Positions 1 to 6,018 of a DNA stretch of 15,229 nucleotides are shown here, piece after piece. Position numbers and translations under genes: made by a program. Within the stretch, counting starts at the first letter, position 1; each line of letters begins with the position of its first letter. Source of the DNA: an uncultured Clostridium sp. (GTDB lineage Bacteria > Bacillota_A > Clostridia > TANB77 > CAG-508); contig CAMLYR010000031.1 in assembly GCA_946491915.1 (NCBI GenBank), positions 1-15,229 on the forward strand. Reading direction: 5' to 3'. The notes under the pieces were generated by a model. It did no database searches. It was given only the letters and a program-made list of their open reading frames with translations, and was not told the DNA's origin.

Positions 1-2
1 TA

Positions 3-170
3 GAAGAAAATATCAATTGTTTAATCAAAGTAAAAAATAAATTTCATTATCTAGGATATTTTGAAAATGAACAAGCAATTGGGACTAAAATAGAAGATTT
101 AAAAATACAAAATAGTGAGATTAAAAAATATTTAATATCTACTATCAATGACAAAGACAATGCCGACTAA
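3..170 (+). CDS. 3' end of an unidentified protein (partial, N-terminus outside window)
   Basis: An open frame enters from the left edge (first full codon at base 3) and runs 55 codons to TAA at 168-170. The residues are ordinary for a low-GC genome: mixed charged and hydrophobic, with the segment FHYLGYFENEQAIGTK followed by a probable amphipathic helix and a charged tail. I do not recognise the family from this fragment and assign no function. It ends inside the loop of a perfect 11-bp hairpin and converges on the HD hydrolase gene on the other strand, so it belongs to a different transcription unit from the nucleotide-processing cassette. It is called a gene because the frame stays open to the window edge and stops exactly at a hairpin. 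Confidence 0.5.
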   Translation, partial: EENINCLIKVKNKFHYLGYFENEQAIGTKIEDLKIQNSEIKKYLISTINDKDNAD

Positions 171-181
171 GCATTGTCTTT
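153..181. terminator. Hairpin between convergent genes, probable bidirectional terminator
   Basis: The arms AAAGACAATGC (153-163) and GCATTGTCTTT (171-181) pair perfectly over 11 bp around a 7-base loop. The plus-strand gene stops inside the loop, and the minus-strand cassette ends 11 bases to the right. The T tracts are short on both strands (TTTT on plus, TTT on minus), so termination may be only moderate. The position between convergent genes is typical of a shared terminator. Confidence 0.65.
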
Positions 182-191
182 TAAAATAAAT

Positions 192-797
192 TTATAAGTT
201 CTCTTTTATTTCTGGAAAAAGATTATATAAATTGTAACCTAATAAGTCATCAAAATACTTTTTTAATTTAAGTGTTTCTTCTATGTGATAGTAAGTCTTT
301 TTAAATATTCCGTGTCTTATAAGTAAATCCATCATTCTTTTATCAACTGTTAAAACTTTTGTAGTACACATCAAATCGCATAAATTTATTATTTTTTCAT
401 AGATTGAATATTCTTCCTTTATGTAATTTTTAACAAATTCATAGTTAGGATTACTCCTATCTGTTTCATTTCTGTCATTTGATATACAATCAATATCATT
501 ATTAAGAAAAGAATGTTTGATACAAATGCCGGCATAGTCTTCATCATATCCCAACTCTTTTATGTAGTTATATCCATTCATTGCGTGTGGAAAAACACCT
601 CCGTGTTCTTGAAACATTTTACCTATATCGTGAATATATCCCAATGTTTTAGCATAGTCTTCATCTAAATTTAATTCCTTGGCAATTATTGCTGCAGTAT
701 TTCCTACACATATTGAATGTTTAATAAATCTGTCTTCATTAACTTTTTTTCTTGCTTCTTCCAAAAGTTCTAATGCTTTTTCACTTGATAACTTCAT
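192..797 (-). CDS. HD-domain phosphohydrolase
   Basis: This 201-residue protein has the HD metal-dependent phosphohydrolase pattern: H27, the H56-D57 pair in GYIHDIGK, H71, H95 in IKHS, and a late D141 in NLCDLM. These fit the usual H...HD...D metal ligands, so the site looks intact. Such small HD proteins hydrolyse phosphate esters of nucleotides or related metabolites; the substrate cannot be read here. The ATG at 797 follows an AAGGAG site eight bases upstream. It overlaps, in an ATGA arrangement, the place where the upstream phosphatase frame would originally have ended, so the two were probably translationally coupled. It is the last gene of the minus-strand cassette and the hairpin at 153-181 lies just beyond. 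The HD family assignment is firm; the role in nucleotide processing is inferred from neighbours. Confidence 0.85.
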   Translation of the reverse strand: MKLSSEKALELLEEARKKVNEDRFIKHSICVGNTAAIIAKELNLDEDYAKTLGYIHDIGKMFQEHGGVFPHAMNGYNYIKELGYDEDYAGICIKHSFLNNDIDCISNDRNETDRSNPNYEFVKNYIKEEYSIYEKIINLCDLMCTTKVLTVDKRMMDLLIRHGIFKKTYYHIEETLKLKKYFDDLLGYNLYNLFPEIKENL

Positions 798-814
798 AAC
801 TCATACTCCTTAAT

Positions 815-1296
815 CTAACAATTTTTTAATCCTCTATTTAAAAATTTATCATCTTGTATTCCCTCAAAATACTCATTAAAGACTTTTGATAACCCACTAT
901 GTGCGACTATCAATATGCTTTTATATTGTTTTTCTTTTAATTTGTCTAAAAAGCCATAAACTCTATTAAAAAATTCTTGTATATTTTCACTTGTTCCATA
1001 TTGAATATCTGTGTAATAATTCCAATATTCTTCACGATTTGTCACTTCTAAAGATTTTCCAGATAAATTCCCACAATCTCGTTCTTTTAGCATATCATCA
1101 TAAATAATTTTATTATTGTTTATATTTATTATTTTTGCTGTCTGTTTTGCCCTTTTTAATGGAGAACATATGATTATATCAAAGTTAATATCTCTAATTA
1201 TATTTCTTAATTGTGTAGCTTGTTTTATACCTAAATCTGTTAAACTTTCATTTGATGCATTGTATTGATTTAATGCATTATGTGAAACTTATCCAT
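815..1296 (-). pseudogene. Histidine phosphatase (phosphoglycerate-mutase-like), broken at both ends
   Basis: A continuous minus-strand frame from 1282 down to the TAG at 815 encodes most of a histidine phosphatase: NESLTDLGIKQA, then CSPLKRAKQTA, then ERDCGNLSGKS, and the second catalytic His in VAHSGLSKVF. The N-terminus is broken. ATG at 1296-1294 encodes MDKF after the preceding gene, but the RHG catalytic segment that should follow is missing and the frame shifts, stopping at TAA (1272-1270). The likely cause is a small deletion near 1283-1287. The C-terminus is also cut: reading past the TAG at 817-815 gives IKEYEL and then a TGA at 796-794 that overlaps the HD gene's ATG, as family members usually end. 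Without RHG the product cannot use the normal phosphohistidine mechanism. Internal ATGs such as 1093 could give only a C-terminal fragment. Confidence 0.85.
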
Positions 1297-1302
1297 GTCT
1301 AA

Positions 1303-1908
1303 CTATTTAAATCTTTTTTCATATATAAATCCTTTTTCAGAAGATATATTACCACATTTATCCGGTTCTCCACATGGTATTATTTTTTCATAAATCTTTT
1401 TACAATTAAGACTTTCATAAAACTTAGAATTACAAGATTCATAACTTAAAATCTGAATATTTTTCATGTTATCAATACATGCTACTTCAAATATTTTAGT
1501 CAATAATTGTTTTCCAATTCCTTTGCCTCTATGTAATTTATCTACTATAAGAATTGTTATTTCCCCATCAAAATAATTTTCTAATTCTTTTGGAAGATAA
1601 TCATAATCATTGTTGTATTTATATATTGCTTTTTTGTTTTTTATTAACGGACTATTTATTAAAATATTCTTTAAAATTCCATAAAAGTTTTTTCTAAAAA
1701 TATGCTTTCGAGAATTCTATTTTGAATAGCCACATACACCTATTACTTTATCATCTTCTTTTTCTATCAATATTTTTTCAGCCTCATTTAATATTTCAAG
1801 CCAATAAATCCAAGCACAAGTTTTTCCTTTTGCTTCAGAACTCCTTTTCTCTAAATCCCACTCATTATATAACATATCAACGATTTGTTTATGATACTTA
1901 ATTTTCAT
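1303..1908 (-). pseudogene. GNAT-family N-acetyltransferase interrupted by one in-frame TAG
   Basis: The 202-codon frame from ATG at 1908-1906 to TAG at 1305-1303 is open except for a single TAG at 1719-1717 (codon 64). Both sides are in the same frame and together read as one GNAT protein: VIGVCGYSK before the stop, NSRKHIFRKNFYGILKN after it, then the acetyl-CoA-binding signature LHRGKGIGKQLL and a C-terminal segment with NCKKIYEKI and GEPDKCGN. The lesion is most simply a point mutation of a sense codon, possibly TGG to TAG. The start has AGGAG seven bases upstream, and its ATG overlaps the TAA of the nucleotidase-hydrolase fusion (TAATG), indicating translational coupling. A sequencing error or amber readthrough could also explain the stop. 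The acetylated substrate is unknown. Confidence 0.85.
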
Positions 1909-3338
1909 TATTTCACTCCTAATTTTCCAAATAAGTCTGCATATATTTTATCAGCATCTAAATCATTAACCATAGTTATTTTATGTCTATTTTGAGTTTT
2001 AGAATAAGTTGTATCATCATTTATTTTTGGACAACTAATCATTTCTTCTTTAAACCAATTCCTATTAATTAGATAAGCAACAACACTAATATCCCAAATA
2101 ACTCTTCTTTCTTGTATTCCATGATAGCCGTCATTATAAAACCTATCTATTAAATAATTGCATAACTCACTTTTATCTTTTAAATAATGATTTAATTCAT
2201 ATATTGATGTTCTTAAATTAGAGGCAACATTTTTACATGGTATAACTGTTAGTTTAACATTTGACTCAAACACAGTTTTAACTGCTTCCATATCCTGTCT
2301 AAAATTAAATTCTAAATTATCTTTTTGTAAGAAACTATGTCCCCCTAACCATATAACTTCAATCTTATCAATTATCTTTGGTTCTTTCTTTATAGCAAGA
2401 GCAACATTAGTAATAGCCCCGATTGCCATAATATATGTTTTATCATTTTTTAATGCTATTTCAATTATTTTATTAATGGCATCATTACTTTCGTCATAAC
2501 CATTCATCATATAGTCATTAGATCCCTTAAATACTTTATTTGTAGTATCAAAGTTCAACCAATTACATATTTTTAATATTTCGTTATAACTTAAAGCTTG
2601 TCCCTCTTTAACTGATACATCTATTTTTTTATGAGAATAAGGAGCTACTGTAATGGCCTCAACATTAAAAATATCTTGTGATTTTAACATATAGGCAAGA
2701 GCAAATTGATCATCACATTCGTTATATGTATCCGTATCTAAAATAACATTTAATTTAATTTTTTTATAATTAGAAACAAATTCATAAAATTCTTGCCAAT
2801 CGTAGACTCTTTTAATATTTGAATATTTATTATAAGGTGTATCCATCAAAATAGTAGTTATTCCACTTTCAATACAAACTTTACATATAGAAACGGAATC
2901 ATCAATCATAATATCTATACTATTTTCAAGACATTTAATAGCCTTTTGATGTTTATTATGAGCATTTGTTAATATTAACTTATCATAATATATATTGTAA
3001 TTATTTAGCCATTCTTTGGTCATGTTATAAGGATCTGTATATTCACCATTATCTCTACCAGTAATAATATAAATAAAATATCCATCAGCTTTTAATTTAT
3101 CTATATATTCTTTAGCGCCATCAATTACAGTTAAACTTTTAGCTATTCTTTCTATATTATTTTTATAAAAAGATTCTTCTTCTTCGCTAGACCAGTCAAA
3201 CATACCTTTTCTAATATAATCAGCATTTTTATTTATAATGCCATTATTATTTAATTCTTTATCGTGTAACAAATACTCATTTAATAAAACTTCATTAAAA
3301 TTTGATATTACATTATCAATATCTATTCCTATTCTCAT
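1908..3338 (-). CDS. Fusion of HAD 5'-nucleotidase and nucleoside hydrolase
   Basis: This 476-residue protein has two catalytic modules. Residues 1-190 are a HAD phosphatase of the 5'(3')-deoxyribonucleotidase (NT5C-like) type: motif I GIDIDNV (D6, D8), motif II ITGR (T93), basic residues near 132-135, and motif IV MIDDS (D146, D147). Residues about 195-476 are an inosine/uridine-preferring-type nucleoside hydrolase: LDTDTYNECDDQFALA (D201, D203, D209, D210 for calcium and catalysis), AIGAITNVA, WLGGH, EFNFRQD (N345, D349) and VIWDI (D416). Both sites look intact. The expected reactions are dephosphorylation of a nucleoside monophosphate followed by release of the base, so one polypeptide could convert NMP to base plus sugar. 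AGGAGG lies five bases before the ATG. No signal peptide is seen, so it is cytoplasmic. Module assignments are firm, substrate unknown. Confidence 0.85.
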   Translation of the reverse strand: MRIGIDIDNVISNFNEVLLNEYLLHDKELNNNGIINKNADYIRKGMFDWSSEEEESFYKNNIERIAKSLTVIDGAKEYIDKLKADGYFIYIITGRDNGEYTDPYNMTKEWLNNYNIYYDKLILTNAHNKHQKAIKCLENSIDIMIDDSVSICKVCIESGITTILMDTPYNKYSNIKRVYDWQEFYEFVSNYKKIKLNVILDTDTYNECDDQFALAYMLKSQDIFNVEAITVAPYSHKKIDVSVKEGQALSYNEILKICNWLNFDTTNKVFKGSNDYMMNGYDESNDAINKIIEIALKNDKTYIMAIGAITNVALAIKKEPKIIDKIEVIWLGGHSFLQKDNLEFNFRQDMEAVKTVFESNVKLTVIPCKNVASNLRTSIYELNHYLKDKSELCNYLIDRFYNDGYHGIQERRVIWDISVVAYLINRNWFKEEMISCPKINDDTTYSKTQNRHKITMVNDLDADKIYADLFGKLGVK

Positions 3339-3368
3339 TGTTGCCTCCTATCTATATTATTTAAATAT

Positions 3369-4010
3369 TTATTTAAATTCGATTTTTTCTTTTTTAGAAC
3401 TTTCTTTATCATATTTTTGTATGTATTTAGGAAATTTTTTTAACCATTCAGCAAAATCTTTAGAATTATTAAAACTATATAACTTATATCCATTTTCTGT
3501 TGTATTTTTTTCTTCTAAATTTAAAAAATTTTCTATAAACTTCTGTCCATCTTTTGTTTGTCCTTCAGCACACATATTTTCAAATCTTATGTTTTTTTGC
3601 AATAAAGTATTTATTTTCACATTCATTCCTTTCAATAAATAACTTAAAACTCTACTATCATTTCTATATTCCTTGGCTATTGCAATGACGGAGAACAATA
3701 AATAATATAAGCCATTTTCTTCATATTTCAATAAATTGTGCGCCTTAAATTCAACATCCTCAATTTTGTTTAGCATAAAATCATCAAACTGTTTTTTTGA
3801 CAATGGTAACAAAGTTATTTCTCCAACAATTTTATTAAAATTTAAATCTCTAACAAAAATATGTATATCTTTATTTTTATTATCCCATTCCATAACTTGC
3901 TCAACCCTTGAAATTGTTGATGGTTCTAAATATTCTTTTTCAATATTCCATACATCTTCAAAATCTATTTGTGTATGATTACTATATTCAATCACATATC
4001 TTTCTCTCAC
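3369..4010 (-). CDS. Divergent GNAT-like acetyltransferase
   Basis: This 213-residue protein shows GNAT secondary-structure logic: an N-terminal helix region, IHIFVRDLNFNKIVGEITLL matching the beta2-beta4 hairpin, YYLLFSVIAIAKEYRND as the beta4-to-motif-A region, SRVLSYLLKGMN as the acetyl-CoA-binding helix, and NGYKLY near the end as a late strand. The RxxGxG/A signature is degenerate (EYRNDSRV), so cofactor binding may be altered. The charged tail KESSKKEKIEFK is unusual. The reading frame opens with GTG at 4010-4008, about 14 bases after AAAGG. An in-frame GTG at 3995-3993 (residue 6) has the stronger AAGGTGAG about ten bases upstream, so the real start may be there. It lies 30 bases upstream of the nucleotidase-hydrolase fusion and is probably co-transcribed with it. 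The family call is moderate and the substrate unknown. Confidence 0.65.
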   Translation of the reverse strand: MRERYVIEYSNHTQIDFEDVWNIEKEYLEPSTISRVEQVMEWDNKNKDIHIFVRDLNFNKIVGEITLLPLSKKQFDDFMLNKIEDVEFKAHNLLKYEENGLYYLLFSVIAIAKEYRNDSRVLSYLLKGMNVKINTLLQKNIRFENMCAEGQTKDGQKFIENFLNLEEKNTTENGYKLYSFNNSKDFAEWLKKFPKYIQKYDKESSKKEKIEFK

Positions 4011-4191
4011 CTTTTTACACCATTCCTTTAATTTATATATAAAAAGTTAGTAAGTTAGTTTTTTAAAATAAACACAAGTACTTTTTAATATGCATACTTT
4101 AAAAAATGTTATTAAAATAGCGTAAATTATAATTAATCTAATTTAATTAATTAAATGCAAATTATTATCATATAAATATGAAATAAAAAAT
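4011..4191. other. A+T-rich gap inside the cassette
   Basis: These 181 bases hold no convincing gene. They include a 16-bp perfect A/T palindrome at 4141-4156 and, read on the minus strand, a TATAAT at 4131-4126 without a convincing -35 box. This may be an internal promoter for the genes from 4010 downwards, but A/T richness makes chance matches likely. Confidence 0.3.
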
Positions 4192-4602
4192 TTAATCACT
4201 AATATTATTTAAATAATTCGCCACATCTTCTAAACTATTATAAACCCTACAACCATTATCTTTAATTATATCTTCTACTGATCTTATGCTTTCTAATAGA
4301 TGACCTTCAAATTTTAAATCATTACATTTATATAATACGCAAAAAACAAGTTTATTTGGAAATTTATTACTATAATCAACAGCAGAAGCTATCGAAGTAA
4401 AACCTTTTTGTTGAGGCGTTATTACATATAATAAAACATCGCATTCGTTAATTCTTTTTGTTTTATCCTTTTTAGCATTATCATTATATACCCAATTATT
4501 AACTACAGGGTTTATACATTTTACATTAGAATTTAGTAATAAAATTAATTTGTCTCGCCAATTGCTATTTCCACAAGTTCCACCTAAATGTACCTTAATC
4601 AT
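4192..4602 (-). CDS. Nucleoside 2-deoxyribosyltransferase-like protein
   Basis: This 136-residue protein matches the compact nucleoside 2-deoxyribosyltransferase-like fold: HLGGTCGNSNWRDKL at residues 5-19 (glycine-rich first loop, then WRD), INPVVNNW at 30-37, ECDVLLYVITP at 53-63, a helix SIASAVDYSNK at 70-80, and a closing ESIRSVEDII...NSLEDVANYLN. Members bind nucleosides or nucleotides. In my recollection of the family, the helix usually reads SIAE, with Glu as candidate nucleophile; here that position is Ser73, so the protein may be a binder or sensor rather than a transferase. The start is well supported: AAAGGA about ten bases before ATG at 4602. It is the first full gene of the minus-strand cassette and has its own upstream promoter-like sequence. 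Fold assignment is fairly confident, activity uncertain. Confidence 0.75.
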   Translation of the reverse strand: MIKVHLGGTCGNSNWRDKLILLLNSNVKCINPVVNNWVYNDNAKKDKTKRINECDVLLYVITPQQKGFTSIASAVDYSNKFPNKLVFCVLYKCNDLKFEGHLLESIRSVEDIIKDNGCRVYNSLEDVANYLNNISD

Positions 4603-4609
4603 TTTATCA

Positions 4610-4672
4610 CTATCCTTTCATATATTTCCAAAGCATAAAATTTTGATACTGCATATCCATTTCTATTCTCAT
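4610..4672 (-). CDS. Possible 20-residue leader peptide or gene remnant
   Basis: ATG at 4672-4670 opens a 20-codon frame beginning MRIEMDMQYQNF and ending in TAG at 4612-4610, eight bases before the ATG of the deoxyribosyltransferase-like gene and next to its AAAGGA site. A weak GGTGAT precedes it. The placement would suit translational coupling or a regulatory leader. The 12-base plus-strand string TCATTTTATCAC occurs at both this start (4669-4680) and the downstream gene's start (4599-4610), so it may instead be the remnant of a partial duplication. There is no evidence that it is translated. Confidence 0.25.
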   Translation of the reverse strand: MRIEMDMQYQNFMLWKYMKG

Positions 4673-4706
4673 TTTATCACCATATTTTAATAAATCAACT
4701 ATTAAA

Positions 4707-4735
4707 ATTATACTATAAATAACAAAATATTTCTA
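4707..4735 (-). promoter_or_regulatory. Candidate sigma-A-type promoter for the minus-strand cassette
   Basis: Read on the minus strand, TAGAAA (4735-4730, four of six matches to TTGACA) is followed after 17 bases by a perfect TATAAT (4712-4707). Transcription would begin near 4700, about 100 bases before the deoxyribosyltransferase-like gene, and would include the 20-codon ORF. Confidence 0.5.
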
Positions 4736-4807
4736 TATTGCACAGAAAAAATACTACTTTTATTATTAAATTTAAAAATATAATTTTGAAATTGTATAAA
4801 CAAGATA

Positions 4808-4835
4808 TTGAAAATAATTAAATATTTGGTATAAT
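4808..4835 (+). promoter_or_regulatory. Promoter of the candidate small RNA
   Basis: TTGAAA at 4808-4813 and TATAAT at 4830-4835 are separated by 16 bases. Initiation is expected near 4842. No open frame of useful length follows before the terminator at 4928-4967. Confidence 0.65.
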
Positions 4836-4841
4836 AAATTT

Positions 4842-4967
4842 ATCAGTTGATTTAATCAATCTTGGGAGTATATTTTTTCGCATACGTGTATAGTTAAGGC
4901 TCCAAAAATAATTGAATCGTAATAGTTGAGATAGAATACCTAAAAAGTATTTCTATCTCTATTTTTT
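4842..4967 (+). ncRNA. Candidate small structured RNA or attenuated leader, unknown family
   Basis: About 125 bases lie between a good promoter (4808-4835) and an intrinsic terminator (stem 4928-4959 plus T-rich tail). The predicted RNA can form a short 5' hairpin (TTGAT/ATCAA near 4847-4859) and a stem TTGGGAG/CTCCAA (about 4861-4906, one bulged G) enclosing a GTAT/ATAC hairpin and the unpaired-looking segment GTGTATAGTTAAGG. I do not recognise a known riboswitch, 6S, SRP or tmRNA pattern. Because a separate strong promoter for the ORF6N gene lies after the terminator, this is more likely a free small RNA than a simple leader. An attenuated leader for that gene remains possible. Confidence 0.45.
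4928..4967 (+). terminator. Intrinsic terminator of the candidate small RNA
   Basis: The arms GAGATAGAATAC (4928-4939) and GTATTTCTATCTC (4947-4959) pair with a single bulged base around a 7-base loop, followed by TATTTTTTA. No coding frame ends here, so the terminator must serve a non-coding transcript or an attenuator. Confidence 0.7.
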
Positions 4968-4988
4968 ATATAAATTTAAAATAGATCC

Positions 4989-5017
4989 TTGACAATTACA
5001 AACAAATGTTTTACAAT
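4989..5017 (+). promoter_or_regulatory. Strong promoter of the ORF6N gene, with flanking inverted repeat
   Basis: A perfect TTGACA (4989-4994) is followed, with 17-base spacing, by TACAAT (5012-5017). Initiation near 5024 gives a leader of about 23 bases with AAGGA (5033-5037) before ATG at 5047. The 8-base arms AAATAGAT (4979-4986) and ATCTATTT (5025-5032) form an exact inverted repeat on either side of the promoter and could be operator half-sites, though short A/T-rich matches arise by chance. Confidence 0.75.
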
Positions 5018-5046
5018 ATAAGTAATCTATTTAAGGACGTGAATTT

Positions 5047-5955
5047 ATGGAAGAAAACAAATTATCAATTCAAAATGAAATATCTAATGAAGAAATTAAA
5101 AATTTAATATATACAATTCGAGGAAAACAAGTTATGTTGGACAGTGATGTAGCTATGTTATATCATTATGAAACTAAAAATGTAAATAAAGCTGTAAAAA
5201 GAAATATTGATAGATTTCCAGAAGATTTTTGTTTTCAACTAACAGAAAACGAATTTGAAATTTTGAGGTTCCAATTTGGAACCTCAAAACGAAATTTAAA
5301 AACAAATGATGAACTTAGAGGTGGAAGAAGATATTTACCTTATGTTTTTACAGAACAAGGAATTGCTATGCTAGCAGGTGTTTTAAAAAATGATATAGCT
5401 GTAAAAGTTAGTATTAATATAATAAAATCTTTTATAGAAATGAGAAAATTCATATCTTTGAATGGACAAGTATTTGAAAGACTGACAAATATGGAATATA
5501 AACTACTAGAACATGACAAAAAATTTGATGAAATTTTTAATCAACTTCAACTAGAAGAAAATATCAAGCAAAGAATATTCTTTGACGGTCAAATATATGA
5601 TGCATATAGCTTAATTATAGATATTATAAAAAAAGCAAATAAGAAAATTTTAATTATAGACAATTATATTGATGATAGCGTTTTGAAAATGCTAGTCAAA
5701 AAGAAGAATAATGTAGAAGTAGTTATTTTGACATCTGATAAAAGTAATATTCAAAATATAGATATTCAAAAATTTAATAAAGAATATCCTATATTAAAAG
5801 TTACTAGAACGAATAAATATCATGATAGATTTATTATTATAGATAACAAAGAAATGTATCATTTAGGAGCTTCAATAAAAGATTTGGGAAAGAAATGTTT
5901 TGGAATTAATAAAATAGAAGATATGCAAATTGTAGAAAAAATTATTAATTTATAA
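5047..5955 (+). CDS. ORF6N-domain DNA-binding protein with PLD-like C-terminal domain
   Basis: The N-terminal ~115 residues are an ORF6N domain, a DNA-binding module of phage antirepressor-like and stand-alone bacterial proteins: IRGKQVMLDSDVAMLY, NIDRFPEDFCFQLTENE, and GGRRYLPYVFTEQGIAML. A helical, probably coiled-coil linker follows (about 120-180). The C-terminal part (about 180-302) has alternating strands and helices with KKILIIDNYID and HDRFIIID at residues 259-266, then YHLGASIKDLG. This resembles one phospholipase-D-like half-site with Arg where HxK is usual; the nuclease capability is uncertain. It has its own strong promoter and AAGGA site and is divergent from the nucleotide-processing cassette. 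No phage structural or integrase genes are nearby, so it appears to be a stand-alone regulator or effector. It contains the 29-bp palindrome at 5261-5289. Confidence 0.8.
   Translation: MEENKLSIQNEISNEEIKNLIYTIRGKQVMLDSDVAMLYHYETKNVNKAVKRNIDRFPEDFCFQLTENEFEILRFQFGTSKRNLKTNDELRGGRRYLPYVFTEQGIAMLAGVLKNDIAVKVSINIIKSFIEMRKFISLNGQVFERLTNMEYKLLEHDKKFDEIFNQLQLEENIKQRIFFDGQIYDAYSLIIDIIKKANKKILIIDNYIDDSVLKMLVKKKNNVEVVILTSDKSNIQNIDIQKFNKEYPILKVTRTNKYHDRFIIIDNKEMYHLGASIKDLGKKCFGINKIEDMQIVEKIINL
5261..5289. repeat. 29-bp near-perfect palindrome inside the ORF6N gene
   Basis: TTTTGAGGTTCCAA (5261-5274) and TTGGAACCTCAAAA (5276-5289) are exact reverse complements around one central T. It lies in codons for EILRFQFGTSK, at the edge of the ORF6N domain. 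There is no T tract on either strand, so it is not an intrinsic terminator. It could be an intragenic operator or an mRNA stem. Confidence 0.85.
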
Positions 5956-5977
5956 ATAAGATTTTGTCTTAAATTAT

Positions 5978-6018
5978 TATTGCAAATTCATAAAAATGCC
6001 AAAAGAAAAGTTGCAATA
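5978..6018. repeat. Inverted repeat upstream of the DUF1653 gene
   Basis: TATTGCAA (5978-5985) and TTGCAATA (6011-6018) are exact 8-base inverted repeats about 25 bases apart. The second overlaps a possible -35 element TTGCAA, which lies 17 bases before TAAAGT. Either an operator or a chance match. Confidence 0.3.

Noticed and set aside
3238..3978. Two plus-strand open frames opposite the fusion and GNAT-like genes
   Set aside because: They are antisense shadows rich in Ser, Phe and Leu, without motifs or ribosome binding sites, and lie under well-supported minus-strand genes.
4842..4967. Purine, preQ1, THF or fluoride riboswitch identity for the small RNA
   Set aside because: I compared remembered core motifs of these classes and none is present; the RNA is left unassigned.
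5261..5289. The palindrome as an intrinsic terminator
   Set aside because: No T tract follows the stem on either strand and it lies in the middle of an intact coding frame.
5047..5955. Prophage remnant around the ORF6N gene
   Set aside because: No integrase, structural, lysis or replication genes are present; one ORF6N domain alone is not sufficient.
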